A DNA stretch of 64,000 nucleotides, taken from Acinetobacter beijerinckii CIP 110307. Lineage in GTDB: Bacteria > Pseudomonadota > Gammaproteobacteria > Pseudomonadales > Moraxellaceae. Positions within the stretch are counted from its first letter, which is position 1. Every line of letters starts with the position of its first letter. The notes below the pieces were generated by a model. It saw only the letters and a list, made by a program, of their open reading frames with translations, made no database searches and was not told where the DNA came from. Positions 44,431 through 53,565 of the stretch are shown here, piece after piece. The DNA lies in the NCBI RefSeq assembly GCF_000369005.1, contig NZ_KB849764.1:377086-441085 (forward strand). The letters are read 5' to 3'. The position numbers and the translations under genes are program-made.

Positions 44431-44790
44431 TCAGGTTTTTTGTTTAAAACGGTGTTTGCATTTCAGACAAAGATAGTCTTGAAAAATATTCTTATCGATC
44501 ACTACACCTGCTTTTTTTCCGAAAATATTACCGACAACTCCACCAGTTATCCCGACACTAATCGCCCCTACGAAAGTTCCAATAGTCCCACCAACAATTA
44601 CCCCTAATGGACCTGCTACAGTACCAATTGCAGCTCCAACGGATGCACCAGTTGCAGCACCACCTACGGTTCCAGCAGTTGTACCAGCAGCAGTCATTAA
44701 AACGCCACCTGTTGTTCTCAGTAATTTGTCATGATCACGTACTTCAATTTCTGCAGAACCACATTTGGGACATTGTAGTGTTTTTTCCAT
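44431..44790 (-). CDS. Zinc-ribbon / glycine-zipper small protein
   Basis: 119 aa. CPKC at residues 7-10 and CLKC near residue 110 form a split zinc ribbon. Between them is a long Gly/Ala-rich stretch with GxxxG spacing (AAGTTAGTVGGAATGASVGAAIG, then GGTIGTFVGAISVGITGGVVGNIFG), a glycine zipper able to pack in membranes. I do not know a named function. The gene sits on the opposite strand to the T6SS module, next to the immunity remnant, so it could be unrelated cargo. AAAGGTTAG upstream of the ATG is a plausible ribosome site. Confidence 0.65.
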   Translation of the reverse strand: MEKTLQCPKCGSAEIEVRDHDKLLRTTGGVLMTAAGTTAGTVGGAATGASVGAAIGTVAGPLGVIVGGTIGTFVGAISVGITGGVVGNIFGKKAGVVIDKNIFQDYLCLKCKHRFKQKT

Positions 44791-45130
44791 AAAACTAACC
44801 TTTCTTCATCATTTGGCTAAATCCTTGTAGCGAATAGAGCACTCATTGTTTATGAAACGATAATTTCTTCATTCAAGAAAGAGCTATCTATTTCCATTCT
44901 AGCTAAACGTTGGAAAAAAATATTTATAGATCATGTAAATAGAGGTGAAATAAAATTCATTATATTGGGTTTTATAAAATAAGAAATATATCTACAGTTT
45001 AGAGACATGGCTTTTACTGGCTGTTGTGATAATTCTTTTTTATATTTAAATTTTAATTGAGTAAGTTCATTAGAGGTTGAATAGCATTAAATATTGATAT
45101 TTAATGCTATTTTTTAAATTTGATGGATCG
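44791..45130. other. Intergenic region with orphan + strand terminator
   Basis: 340 AT-rich bases with no credible open frame. Its right end contains a strong + strand intrinsic terminator although no + strand gene precedes it nearer than the immunity remnant. Confidence 0.5.
45080..45115 (+). terminator. Intrinsic terminator with no obvious upstream gene
   Basis: AATAGCATTAAATAT (45080-45094) and ATATTTAATGCTATT (45097-45111), a 15-bp stem with a two-base gap, then a T run to 45115 on the + strand. On the minus strand, after trmB, the stem is followed by CAACC, so it is directional to the + strand. Confidence 0.75.
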
Positions 45131-45847
45131 CTACTTTATTTTCTTAAAAATAAAGTCATTGATTTTATGCCCCGATTCTAGACCACGACGCTCGAATTTC
45201 GTGACTGGACGCCATTCAGGGCGAGGGTAGCTATTGCCTTTACCTGCCAAGTTTTCCATATCTGGACGATTATCTAAAATATCAAGCATCCACTCTGCGT
45301 ATGGTTCCCAGTCAGTTGCTGAATGGAACGTACCACCAAGTTCCAACTTCTGTTCAACCAATTGCATACGCTCATGAATCACAAAGCGGCGTTTAAAGTG
45401 TCGCTTCTTTTGCCATGGATCTGGGAAATAAAGCTGTACACAGTTAATGCTGTTGTCTGGCATTTCACGTAATACTTGAATTGCATCAGCATCCAAAACA
45501 AACAAGTTCTTTAAGCCAGCCATACCTGCTTCATAAACACACTGTGCGATACCAGGCACGTGAACTTCGATTCCGACAAAGTTACGTTCTGGATTGGCTT
45601 TTGCCATGAGCACCAAAGAACGACCCATACCAAAACCGATTTCAACGGTTAGTGGACGCTCAGGATGTTCAAAATGTTGACGTAAATCACCAACAGGATA
45701 TTCCAAAATTAAATCACGATAATCTTCTAAAGCAGTGCGTTGTGAGGTATTGAGCGGAGCTGAACGACGCATAAACGTCACAATTTCACGGTGCTCAGGC
45801 AAATTGTCGAGTTCCGTAATTTGCGTTTCTAACTGATCGTTTGACAT
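45131..45847 (-). CDS. trmB: tRNA (guanine-46-N7)-methyltransferase
   Basis: 238 aa. SAM-binding part LTVEIGFGMGRSLVLMAKANPERNFVGIEVH, then the TrmB signature VQLYFPDPWQKKRHFKRRF with the catalytic Asp, and C-terminal RPEWRPVTKFERRG. It methylates G46 of the variable loop of tRNAs. The gene is alone; the upstream gap is shared with the divergent nuclease gene, whose PHO-box-like repeats should not affect it. Confidence 0.96.
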   Translation of the reverse strand: MSNDQLETQITELDNLPEHREIVTFMRRSAPLNTSQRTALEDYRDLILEYPVGDLRQHFEHPERPLTVEIGFGMGRSLVLMAKANPERNFVGIEVHVPGIAQCVYEAGMAGLKNLFVLDADAIQVLREMPDNSINCVQLYFPDPWQKKRHFKRRFVIHERMQLVEQKLELGGTFHSATDWEPYAEWMLDILDNRPDMENLAGKGNSYPRPEWRPVTKFERRGLESGHKINDFIFKKIK

Positions 45848-45954
45848 GATTCTGGAGATATAAATATAGAAATGCCGTATTTTAAGTGTTCAGGTGGTCA
45901 AGTCAAACTTTAAGTGATTTTATTTAACTGATCATTTCTGAAATTACTTAAAAT

Positions 45955-45998
45955 TTGTCAAAAAAGCTTCATAGAGTTGTCATAGAAGTTGCATAGCC
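45955..45998 (+). promoter_or_regulatory. PHO-box-like 11-bp phased repeats upstream of nuclease gene
   Basis: Four 7-mers, TTTGTCA (45955), GCTTCAT (45967), TTGTCAT (45978) and GTTGCAT (45989), carry their CA dinucleotide at 45960, 45971, 45982 and 45993, exactly 11 bp apart. PhoB sites are 11-bp direct repeats of CTGTCAT-like 7-mers. They end ~33 bp before the nuclease ATG. PhoB control is inferred. Confidence 0.55.
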
Positions 45999-46030
45999 TA
46001 ATTGCAATTTAAAACACTTAGTAAAAAACT

Positions 46031-48469
46031 ATGAAAAATTTTAATTACCATTCGCTTGCCATCTGTTTAGGTTTGATGGGTGCTTCTTCAACATTTTCTA
46101 TTGCGCATGCGCAACTCATGTTTAGCCAATATGTTGATGGCAGTAGCAATAAGAAAGGACTAGAAATTTATAATCCTGATACAACAACAGTGAATTTAGC
46201 TGATTATGAAATTCAGCAGTTCAATAATGGAGGCACTGTCAAAACAGTTGCTTTTTCGCTACAGGGAACTTTAGCCAGTAAACAAAAATTCTTGATTGGT
46301 CGTTCTGAATTAAAGGCACAATTGGGCGATAAGGTTAATCAAGTTGCGGGATTATCTTTTAATGGTGACGATGCCATTGTGTTGCTTTATCGTGGTACAC
46401 CCGTAGATCGTTTTGGTCGAATTGGTGAGCGTCCAACGGCAGGTTGGGGCACTACAGTGTTGAGTATTGCGAATAGCTTTAAACGCATTCAAACAGATAA
46501 TCCTGTAGTCAGTGTTGACCCGACCAGCGCATTTGATCTTGATCAATCTTGGCAGGCATGGACAGATCGTAATGACTTTTCGAATTTAACAGGTTCAACC
46601 ACCACACCGCCTGTGGATGCGGTTAGTTGTAGTAGCAACGATACACCAATTGCAAGTTTGGCAGAATCGTCTCAGAATCAAAACTATACCATTCGTGGTG
46701 TGATCACTGCGGACTACCGCTATAGCAATGGTTTCTCAGGCTTCTATGTACAAACGCCTGATAGCAAAGCAACGCCAAATGTCAGCAATGCCATTTTCGT
46801 CTATATTCCTGTCAATAGCGCAGTAAAAGGTGGACAAGTTGGTGATGAAGTTATTCTGCGTGGTCGTTTAACCAGTTATCAGAATCAACTTCAAATAGAT
46901 CAATTACAGCAAGATGTGCAAAGTTGTAACCAAAATATGGCATCGCTAATTCAGCCGCTTGATCTTAATTTGCCATTTACGAGTTTGACTGAAAATACAG
47001 GTAACATACCAAAACGCTATCAAGGGATGTTGGTGAAACTACCGCAAACTTTAACCGTCAGCGAGAACTATAATTTGGGGCGTTATGGTGAGTTGTCCCT
47101 GAGTCTTGGTCGCCTATTTATTCCTACGAATCTATATCCAGCTTTATCGAATGAAGCAAAGGCGTTGGCGCAACAAAACTTACTTTCTAAGATTATCTTT
47201 GATGATGGTTATAACAATCAAAACCGTGCACCGTGGTTGCCACAAAACTTTAGTGCCTTAAATACACTGCGTTCGGGTTATCAGCTAAAGAATACACAAG
47301 GGATTCTAGAATATCGTTTTAATGCTTGGCGTGTACAACCCATTGTTGGTGCAAATTTACCTGAAGTCGTGACCAGCTCTAATCCACGTACCACAATTGC
47401 TGCAAAACAAACGAAACATATTCGCGCTGCTGCATTTAACGTATTGAACTATGATAATGGTAAGAATGGCTTTCCAACGGAGCGTGGTGCCAACAGTCAG
47501 GCTGAATTTGATAAGCAACATGCCAAAATCGTCAATGCATTAAAATCAATCGATGCGGATGTTTATGGTTTGATGGAGATTGCCAATAATGGCTATGGCA
47601 GTGATAGTGCAGTTGCTAACTTGACTAAAGCGTTAGGAGCAGATTGGAAATATGTCATTCCAGAAGGACTAAATCAGCTTGGTACTGATGTGATTGCAGT
47701 TGCAATTATTTATAACAGTAAACGTGTACAGCCAGTGAATAAACCTGCGGTATTGGATTTAGGTGATAAAAACCGTTCGACTATTGCTCAATCGTTTAAA
47801 CCTGTACAAGGCGGACAGATTTTTACTGTGATACCAAACCATCTAAAATCTAAAAGTTGCTCAGGTGTTGATGCAAACTCTTTAGATGCAGACCAAAAAG
47901 ATGGACAAGGTTGTTGGAATCCAACACGTATCAAAGCTATCGAACAGCTAACACAATGGATTGCAAAGAATCCAACTCAAGTCAAAAATCCAAATATATT
48001 ATTGCTTGGTGATATGAATAGTTATGCCAAAGAAGATCCAATTTTAAGTTTTGAGAAAGCCAACTTTAAAGTTTTGCTCAATGACAGCAAAGTCGGCGAG
48101 GGAGCTCAGGCATATAGTTATGTCTTTGGTGTGTCAAGTAATACTGAGGGTTATGGTGGTGCAGGTAACCTTGATCATGCGATTGCCGATGCGAATTTGT
48201 ATAAGCGTGTGATTAAAGCTTTTGCATGGCATGTCAATGCCGATGAACCAACAGTATTGGATTATAACGAGGAATATAAAACCGATGAGCAAAAAGCGTT
48301 GTTCTTTGCAGGAGATGCTTATCGTTCTTCAGATCATGATCCTGTGATTGTTGATTTAGATATGAAAAGTTCAGACGCTCAACTTGAGCCTAATCATCCT
48401 AAGAATATTATTGTTGAGTTTTTGGACTCACTATTTAAGTGGTTAGGCAAAATATTTGGTCGGGCGTAA
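46031..48469 (+). CDS. Secreted endonuclease, ExeM/NucH family
   Basis: 812 aa with a signal peptide (to SIAHA). Order of domains: lamin-tail domain (about 28-150, LMFSQYVDGSSNKKGLEIYNP), an OB-fold linker (about 195-290, YTIRGVITADYRYSNGFSGFYVQ), and an endonuclease/exonuclease/phosphatase domain from about 455 (RAAAFNVLNYDN, DVYGLMEIANNGYG, TVIPNHLKSK, LLLGDMNSY, SSDHDPVIVDL). The catalytic His, Asp and Asn residues are present. It degrades extracellular DNA. The C-terminus ends in a short amphipathic helix (FLDSLFKWLGKIFG), which may hold the enzyme at a membrane. With PHO-box-like repeats upstream it probably frees phosphate from DNA. Confidence 0.88.
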   Translation: MKNFNYHSLAICLGLMGASSTFSIAHAQLMFSQYVDGSSNKKGLEIYNPDTTTVNLADYEIQQFNNGGTVKTVAFSLQGTLASKQKFLIGRSELKAQLGDKVNQVAGLSFNGDDAIVLLYRGTPVDRFGRIGERPTAGWGTTVLSIANSFKRIQTDNPVVSVDPTSAFDLDQSWQAWTDRNDFSNLTGSTTTPPVDAVSCSSNDTPIASLAESSQNQNYTIRGVITADYRYSNGFSGFYVQTPDSKATPNVSNAIFVYIPVNSAVKGGQVGDEVILRGRLTSYQNQLQIDQLQQDVQSCNQNMASLIQPLDLNLPFTSLTENTGNIPKRYQGMLVKLPQTLTVSENYNLGRYGELSLSLGRLFIPTNLYPALSNEAKALAQQNLLSKIIFDDGYNNQNRAPWLPQNFSALNTLRSGYQLKNTQGILEYRFNAWRVQPIVGANLPEVVTSSNPRTTIAAKQTKHIRAAAFNVLNYDNGKNGFPTERGANSQAEFDKQHAKIVNALKSIDADVYGLMEIANNGYGSDSAVANLTKALGADWKYVIPEGLNQLGTDVIAVAIIYNSKRVQPVNKPAVLDLGDKNRSTIAQSFKPVQGGQIFTVIPNHLKSKSCSGVDANSLDADQKDGQGCWNPTRIKAIEQLTQWIAKNPTQVKNPNILLLGDMNSYAKEDPILSFEKANFKVLLNDSKVGEGAQAYSYVFGVSSNTEGYGGAGNLDHAIADANLYKRVIKAFAWHVNADEPTVLDYNEEYKTDEQKALFFAGDAYRSSDHDPVIVDLDMKSSDAQLEPNHPKNIIVEFLDSLFKWLGKIFGRA

Positions 48470-48475
48470 CTACGT

Positions 48476-48526
48476 TTCCGTGACATTGATGTTCGTTCTT
48501 TCATAAATTAATCAATCGTCACGGAA
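48476..48526 (+). other. Long hairpin after nuclease gene
   Basis: TTCCGTGAC-ATTGAT (48476-48490) pairs with ATCAAT-C-GTCACGGAA (48511-48526), one bulged base, 20-nt loop. No U-tract follows; it may protect the 3' end of the nuclease mRNA. Confidence 0.5.
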
Positions 48527-48674
48527 TATAACTTGCAAGGTAGAAAAAAATTCATTAATAGTAGATGTGTAGATGTTCTTAGCATGAAAGCTATTATAAA
48601 TTTTTAGTTTTATCTGTTCTCGAGTTTCAATAGAACGTCCTAGAGCATAAGTAGTTAGATAACAAGGATCAATT

Positions 48675-49286
48675 ATGAAGTTGTATTATTCACCTGGTGC
48701 ATGCTCATTGGCAGCCCATATTATTTTAAATGAAATAAACGTAGATTTTGATTTAGAACGAGTTGATCTAAAAACACATAAAACCTCAAAAGGTGTTGAC
48801 TATTACGAGATTAATCCTAAAGGTTATGTGCCAGCTTTAGAAATTAATCCAGGTTTGATTTTAACGGAAAATGTTGCAATTTTACCTTTCTTGGCTCAAC
48901 ACGATCCAAAGCAAGATCTTATTCCGCCATCGGGTATGGGGCGTGCTAAAGTATTAGAATGGCTAGGTTATTTGAATTCAGAATTACATGATGCCTATGC
49001 TGTATTTTTTGGCGGTAAACTCAGTGATGATGAAAAAACTAAAGCTTATGCAGAAGTAGATCGTTTATTAAAATATATCGATAATTATTTAGCTGAATCT
49101 GATTGTGATTATTTAGTTGATGATAATTTTGGTCCAGCGGATGCTTATTTATTTGTTCTCACAAATTGGTCAAATCACATTGAGCATGATTTAACACCGT
49201 ATATCCATATTATTGCATTGCGTAATAAAGTGGCTGAACGTCAGTCCGTACAAATTGCGATGCGTGATGAAGGCTTATTAAGTTAA
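48675..49286 (+). CDS. Glutathione S-transferase (beta-like)
   Basis: 203 aa. The N-terminal thioredoxin fold begins MKLYYSPGACSLAAHIIL, the beta-class motif with the active-site Cys (YSPGACS), then KGYVPALEINPGLILTENVAIL for glutathione binding. The helical C-terminal domain contains DNFGPADAYLFVLTNW. It conjugates or reduces electrophiles and peroxides with glutathione. ACAAGGATCAATT precedes the ATG. It is monocistronic and stops at a bidirectional terminator. Confidence 0.93.
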   Translation: MKLYYSPGACSLAAHIILNEINVDFDLERVDLKTHKTSKGVDYYEINPKGYVPALEINPGLILTENVAILPFLAQHDPKQDLIPPSGMGRAKVLEWLGYLNSELHDAYAVFFGGKLSDDEKTKAYAEVDRLLKYIDNYLAESDCDYLVDDNFGPADAYLFVLTNWSNHIEHDLTPYIHIIALRNKVAERQSVQIAMRDEGLLS

Positions 49287-49296
49287 TTCACACTCG

Positions 49297-49327
49297 AAAA
49301 AAAGCCTCTGTAAACAGAGGCTTTTTT
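49297..49327. terminator. Bidirectional terminator (gst / Ala-rich lipoprotein gene)
   Basis: GCCTCTG-TAAA-CAGAGGC with A7 and T6 flanks between convergent genes. Confidence 0.93.
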
Positions 49328-49338
49328 GTTTCAACAGA

Positions 49339-49683
49339 TTATTGTTGAGCTTTTTCTTTTACATCAGCAGCGCCTGATTCTACAGCACCAGCAACTTTAG
49401 CAGTTGCTTCACGTGCAGCAGCTTCAGTTTTTGCAGCAGCTTCCGCAGTAGCTGTTGCAGTATGATCAGCAGCAGCATCAATCTGATCACCAGCAGTATC
49501 TACAGCAGTGGCAACATTGTTAGTAGCAGCTTCGGTCGCATTTTTAACATCAGCACCAGCTTGATCAGCAGCGTGTTCTAAATGCTCGCCTGTTGTTGCA
49601 CCTGTTTCAGGTGCTTTATCTTTATTACAGCCTACAAGAGCAACAGTAGCAGCGAGACCTAAAGCAACAAGTAATTTATTCAT
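49339..49683 (-). CDS. Ala-rich lipoprotein
   Basis: 114 aa from ATG 49683 (AAGGAA at a good distance; ATG 49689 is too close). Signal with lipobox LVGC, then Asn-Lys-Asp. The mature protein is almost wholly Ala/Thr/Glu/Asp/Lys with heptad-like spacing (DQIDAAADHTATATAEAAAKTEAAAREATAKVAGAVESGAADV), so it should form a long helix or coiled coil, in the manner of small Lpp-like or LEA-like envelope proteins. No enzymatic role. The function is unknown; similar Ala-rich lipoproteins are frequent in Acinetobacter. Confidence 0.75.
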   Translation of the reverse strand: MNKLLVALGLAATVALVGCNKDKAPETGATTGEHLEHAADQAGADVKNATEAATNNVATAVDTAGDQIDAAADHTATATAEAAAKTEAAAREATAKVAGAVESGAADVKEKAQQ

Positions 49684-49843
49684 TGTCATGTTTCCTTTTC
49701 ATTGTGGCATCCAAATGGTATGGATATGCAAAATATAAACATAAAATGTATGAATAATAAAGTTGAGAATTTGTTGAAAACTTGTAAAAACACGCACTTA
49801 CATTTTAAAAATGTAAATGCGTGCACATGTTTATTGGTTAAAA

Positions 49844-51409
49844 TTACAGACCAGATCGGATCATATAATCAAAAGCGGAGAGTGAAGCTTTTGCACCTTC
49901 ACCAGTGGCAATGATAATTTGCTTGTATGGCACTGTGGTACAGTCGCCCGCAGCAAACACACCTTTAACATTGGTTTCATTACGATCATTGATCACAATC
50001 TCACCACGATTACTCAGTTCAACCGCACTGTTCTTTAAGAAATCCGTGTTTGGTAATAAACCAATTTGCACAAAGATTCCAGCAAGTTCGACAGTGTGTT
50101 CAACATCTGTGGCACGATCTTTATATTTCAATGCAGTGACCTGAGCACCATCACCGACCACTTCCGTACTCAATGCATTTAAGATCACGGTGGTATTTGG
50201 CAAACTGTTTAATTTATCTTGCAACACTTGGTCAGCACGAAGTTTGGTATCAAACTCAACCAAAGTCACATGCTCCACAATCCCTGCAAGATCAATTGCA
50301 GCTTCGACACCAGAGTTACCACCACCAACCACCGCAACACGTTTGCCTTTGAATAATGGACCATCACAGTGTGGGCAGTACGCAACACCACGAGTACGGT
50401 ATTCAGCTTCACCCGGTACATTCATTTCTCTCCAACGTGCACCTGTTGAAAGAATGATGGTTTTAGATTCAAGCTTGGCGCCATTTGCCAATTCAACTTC
50501 AACCAGACCATTCGCCGTTTGATCAGCACCAGTGATCTTGCTGACACGTTGCAAGTTCATGATATCCACGCCGTATTCACGAACATGCGCTTCCATATCT
50601 TGAGCAAACTGAGGACCCACGGTTTTTTGAACAGTGGTGAAGTTTTCAATATCCATGGTATCCATGACTTGACCACCAAAGCGTTCAGCCACGATACCTG
50701 TTTTAATGCCTTTGCGTGCTGCATAGATTGCTGCTGTACCGCCTGCAGGACCACCACCAATTACCAACACATCAAATGCATCTTTGGCATTGATCACTGC
50801 TGCATCTTTCTCAGCAGAATTGGTGTCCAATTTCGCTACGATTTCTTCCAAAGTCATACGACCTTGACCAATATGTTGATTATCTTGGAAAACCATGGGT
50901 ACAGCTAAGATTTTACGTTCTTCAACTTCATCTTGGAAGAAACCACCATCAATCATGGTCGCGGTGGTATTTGGATTATTAATCGCAATCAAGTTCAAAG
51001 CTTGAACCACATCTGGACAGTTATGGCAGCTCAAAGAGACAAACACATCAAAATTTGCAGTTAAGTTTAAACCTTTGATTTGATTAAGTACTTCATCAGA
51101 TACTTTAGGCGCATAACCTGAGACTTGTAATAATGCCAAGATCAAAGAGGTAAACTCATGTCCCATTGGTAAACCAGCAAAGAACACACGTGGTTGTTCA
51201 CCTGCTTTGGCAATACCAAAACTAGGACGGCGAGCGTTTGAACCGTCAAAACGCGCCGTAACTTGATCAGAAAGTTCTGCAATTTCAGTCACGAGTTTTT
51301 TGATTTTTGCAGCTTTGTCTGATTCATCTAAAGCAGCAACCAACTCAATTGGACTTTCTAAACGTTCTAAGTAAGCTTTTAATTGCGTTTTAATATTTTG
51401 ATCTAACAT
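49844..51409 (-). CDS. ahpF: Alkyl hydroperoxide reductase subunit F
   Basis: 521 aa. The N-terminal double thioredoxin-fold domain has the redox pair CHNC ([12 protein letters not shown]). FAD site [22 protein letters not shown], second redox pair CPHC ([14 protein letters not shown]), NADH site [19 protein letters not shown] and C-terminal [16 protein letters not shown]. It passes electrons from NADH to AhpC. ATG 51409 is chosen with GGAG 6 nt upstream. ahpC lies 4 kb away on the same strand, separated by several unrelated genes, so the two are expressed on their own. Confidence 0.96.
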   Translation of the reverse strand: MLDQNIKTQLKAYLERLESPIELVAALDESDKAAKIKKLVTEIAELSDQVTARFDGSNARRPSFGIAKAGEQPRVFFAGLPMGHEFTSLILALLQVSGYAPKVSDEVLNQIKGLNLTANFDVFVSLSCHNCPDVVQALNLIAINNPNTTATMIDGGFFQDEVEERKILAVPMVFQDNQHIGQGRMTLEEIVAKLDTNSAEKDAAVINAKDAFDVLVIGGGPAGGTAAIYAARKGIKTGIVAERFGGQVMDTMDIENFTTVQKTVGPQFAQDMEAHVREYGVDIMNLQRVSKITGADQTANGLVEVELANGAKLESKTIILSTGARWREMNVPGEAEYRTRGVAYCPHCDGPLFKGKRVAVVGGGNSGVEAAIDLAGIVEHVTLVEFDTKLRADQVLQDKLNSLPNTTVILNALSTEVVGDGAQVTALKYKDRATDVEHTVELAGIFVQIGLLPNTDFLKNSAVELSNRGEIVINDRNETNVKGVFAAGDCTTVPYKQIIIATGEGAKASLSAFDYMIRSGL

Positions 51410-51640
51410 ATATTTCTCCATATTCTAAGCAGTACAATCAGCTAAATTCTTTCAATGAGGCTATAGTACGCAAAAATACTAAATAGGTGAAACAGTATGT
51501 TTTTATTATTTCAATCGGATTTTTGAATTAAAATATCAATCTGCAAAAATTTTTGTGCAAGCAACAACATAAAAATTTGAATCGAATAAAACTTGTTATA
51601 TAACTGCAATTATTTCATGGCATATATAAAGGAGCAGGAA

Positions 51641-51859
51641 ATGGTGTTGCAACGTGGTATTTATCAGCACTACAAGGGTCGACTATATCAAGTGTTTAAT
51701 GTGGCTCGCCATAGTGAAACTGAAGAGCAACTTGTTGTATATCAATGCTTATATGGTGATTACTCAATGTGGGTACGTCCATTATCTATGTTCATCGAAA
51801 CTGTTGAACTTGAAGGTGGACAAATCATTCCACGTTTTAAATTAATACAAGCAACCTAA
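51641..51859 (+). CDS. DUF1653 small protein
   Basis: 72 aa. LQRGIYQHYKGRLYQVFNVARHSETEEQLVVYQCLYG...WVRPLSMFIETVE is a complete DUF1653 domain, a small SH3-like beta fold of unknown function. The ATG at 51641 follows AAGGAGCAGGA; an upstream in-frame start lacks such a site. It lies 36 bp before the O-methyltransferase gene and may be co-transcribed with it. Confidence 0.85.
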   Translation: MVLQRGIYQHYKGRLYQVFNVARHSETEEQLVVYQCLYGDYSMWVRPLSMFIETVELEGGQIIPRFKLIQAT

Positions 51860-51895
51860 TTTATGGTCTCGCTTTAAGTATTACGGAGATGAAAG

Positions 51896-52483
51896 ATGAC
51901 GAGCACGGTTTTTTTACAACGCATTGCTAATTTATACGATGAGTTTAAACAACATGATGCTCGCCAATCCGATCGTTTAAGACGTTACAGAAATATAGAA
52001 GCAGAATCTGCAAAGTTGTTGGGAATGTTGGTTCGTACTCAGCAATCCAAGCGAATTTTAGAAATAGGAACGTCGACGGGTTATTCAACTTTGTGGTTAG
52101 CTGAAGCTGCAAAAGCTGTTGGTGGTCAGGTTAAAACCTTAGAAATAAATGCATTTCGTAGTGCTCAAGCTAAAAAATACGCAGAAGATTTTGCTTTAGA
52201 AGATTTTATAGATTTTTGGGTAGGAGATGCTTGTGATTATTTAAAACAAGCAACCGAATCCTATGATTTAATTCTACTCGACGCAGAGCGTGGCTGTTAT
52301 GTTAGTTATTGGCAAGATTTAAAACGTTTATTGCAATCTTCTGGAAGTACTTTGATTGTCGATAATGTTATTTCACATGCAGCAGAAGTGAAAGATTTTC
52401 TAGAATTGATTAAAGCAGATGAAAACTATATGAGTAGTATTTTAGCTGTCGGTTCAGGGCTGTGTATGGTCGTGTTGAAATAG
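51896..52483 (+). CDS. O-methyltransferase (class I SAM, family 3)
   Basis: 195 aa. RILEIGTSTGYSTLWLAEAAKAVGG is the SAM motif, KTLEINAFRSAQAKKYAEDF and DLILLDAERGCYVSYW follow, the order of the O-methyltransferase family 3 (catechol/caffeoyl-CoA-like). The Asp metal ligands are present. Substrate unknown. Start ATG 51896 has GGAGATGAAAG upstream. The 3' end overlaps that of the convergent AraC-type gene by 30 bp. Confidence 0.83.
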   Translation: MTSTVFLQRIANLYDEFKQHDARQSDRLRRYRNIEAESAKLLGMLVRTQQSKRILEIGTSTGYSTLWLAEAAKAVGGQVKTLEINAFRSAQAKKYAEDFALEDFIDFWVGDACDYLKQATESYDLILLDAERGCYVSYWQDLKRLLQSSGSTLIVDNVISHAAEVKDFLELIKADENYMSSILAVGSGLCMVVLK

Positions 52484-53509
52484 TGATATTTTATTTAGAT
52501 GTTCTAGGCGATAGTATTGCGGACTACATCCGACCATTTTATGAAACGCACGAGTAAAATTGGCAGGATTGGAATAACCTAACTCATAAGCAATATGGGT
52601 AATAGTAAAATGAGAATTTTCTAGTAAATCGATTGCACGCTCGGTACTGATTTTTTGTTTTAAAGACTGAAATTCGACACCTTGTTGCTGCAAATAGCGT
52701 TGTAAAGTTTTGGTGGAAATATTTAAGACCTTGGCACACTCAGTTAGGGTAGGCACTTGATTGGCTTGTCTTAACATCATGCTTACCCATTCAACAATTT
52801 CACCTTGATGATAAATTCTTTGAATTTGCTCCTGACAACGTTGTTCGACTACTTTCAAGCTATGCGCATCAGCCAAAGGTAAGGGAAGCGCGAGCTGTTG
52901 TCGATCAATCACGACACGAATACCTGCTATCCATGTGTAATTAAAATGAAAACCAGCTTTAACTAATTGTAAATAACGTTCGGCATAAACAGGTTCAGGT
53001 ACACTCAAATGAATCTGGTAGCGCTGGAGTTGCTGTCCCGCAAGTTCTAATAAACTGTAATAGAAACCGACAGCAATCGCCTCAATATGAAAGTTCAAAC
53101 ATTGTTTATTCATTTGTAAAATCGGTTCGAATAAAAGCTCAACTTTTTGCGGATCAGATGGAAATTGAATACTCAGTTTAAAACTCGGCATGATGAGTCG
53201 AAAATATTGCGCAATTAATCTAAGGGCATGCTCTAAGTTTGGACTTGTCATAAGTGCATAACCAACCAAGCTATGTGAACTCAGTTTTAGATTTTTACCG
53301 AGTTCAAAAGCTAAATCTTCGGTATTGGGTAAACTCAGTCCCAGTTCAATAAATTGCTCAATCTGTTGAATGGATAACAGTTCAGCTTTAGAAAGTTCAT
53401 TATGGAATGCGTTTAATAAATCGTTATCGTACTGGTTCGTACCAATCAAAATCTCGATTAGTCGCAAGTAATATCGTGACGGGATAACAGGAATTTGCTG
53501 CTTCTGCAC
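52454..53509 (-). CDS. alkR: AraC-family regulator AlkR
   Basis: About 351 aa from GTG 53509. A ~200-residue N-terminal AraC-binding-like domain (LIEILIGTNQYDNDLLNAF, LVGYALMTSPNLEHALRLIAQYF) precedes two helix-turn-helix motifs (TLTECAKVLNISTKTLQRYLQQQG and ITHIAYELGYSNPANFTRAFHKMVG). It is divergent from alkM, the place of AlkR, which activates alkM on alkanes in Acinetobacter. The longer frame to 53578 translates the tandem operator repeat as IIILRLDIIILRL and is probably wrong. The GTG has no strong ribosome site, so the exact start is not certain. Confidence 0.82.
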   Translation of the reverse strand: MQKQQIPVIPSRYYLRLIEILIGTNQYDNDLLNAFHNELSKAELLSIQQIEQFIELGLSLPNTEDLAFELGKNLKLSSHSLVGYALMTSPNLEHALRLIAQYFRLIMPSFKLSIQFPSDPQKVELLFEPILQMNKQCLNFHIEAIAVGFYYSLLELAGQQLQRYQIHLSVPEPVYAERYLQLVKAGFHFNYTWIAGIRVVIDRQQLALPLPLADAHSLKVVEQRCQEQIQRIYHQGEIVEWVSMMLRQANQVPTLTECAKVLNISTKTLQRYLQQQGVEFQSLKQKISTERAIDLLENSHFTITHIAYELGYSNPANFTRAFHKMVGCSPQYYRLEHLNKISLFQHDHTQP

Positions 53510-53524
53510 AATAAAAATCCAGTA

Positions 53525-53565
53525 AAGTCTTAAAATGATAATATCAAGTCTTAAAATGATAATAT
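53525..53565. promoter_or_regulatory. Tandem 20-bp direct repeat, candidate AlkR operator
   Basis: AAGTCTTAAAATGATAATAT occurs perfectly at 53525-53544 and 53546-53565, a period of 21 bp (two helical turns). It lies between alkR and alkM, 66 bp before the alkM ATG. AraC-type activators bind such direct repeats; the AlkR assignment is inferred. Confidence 0.7.
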
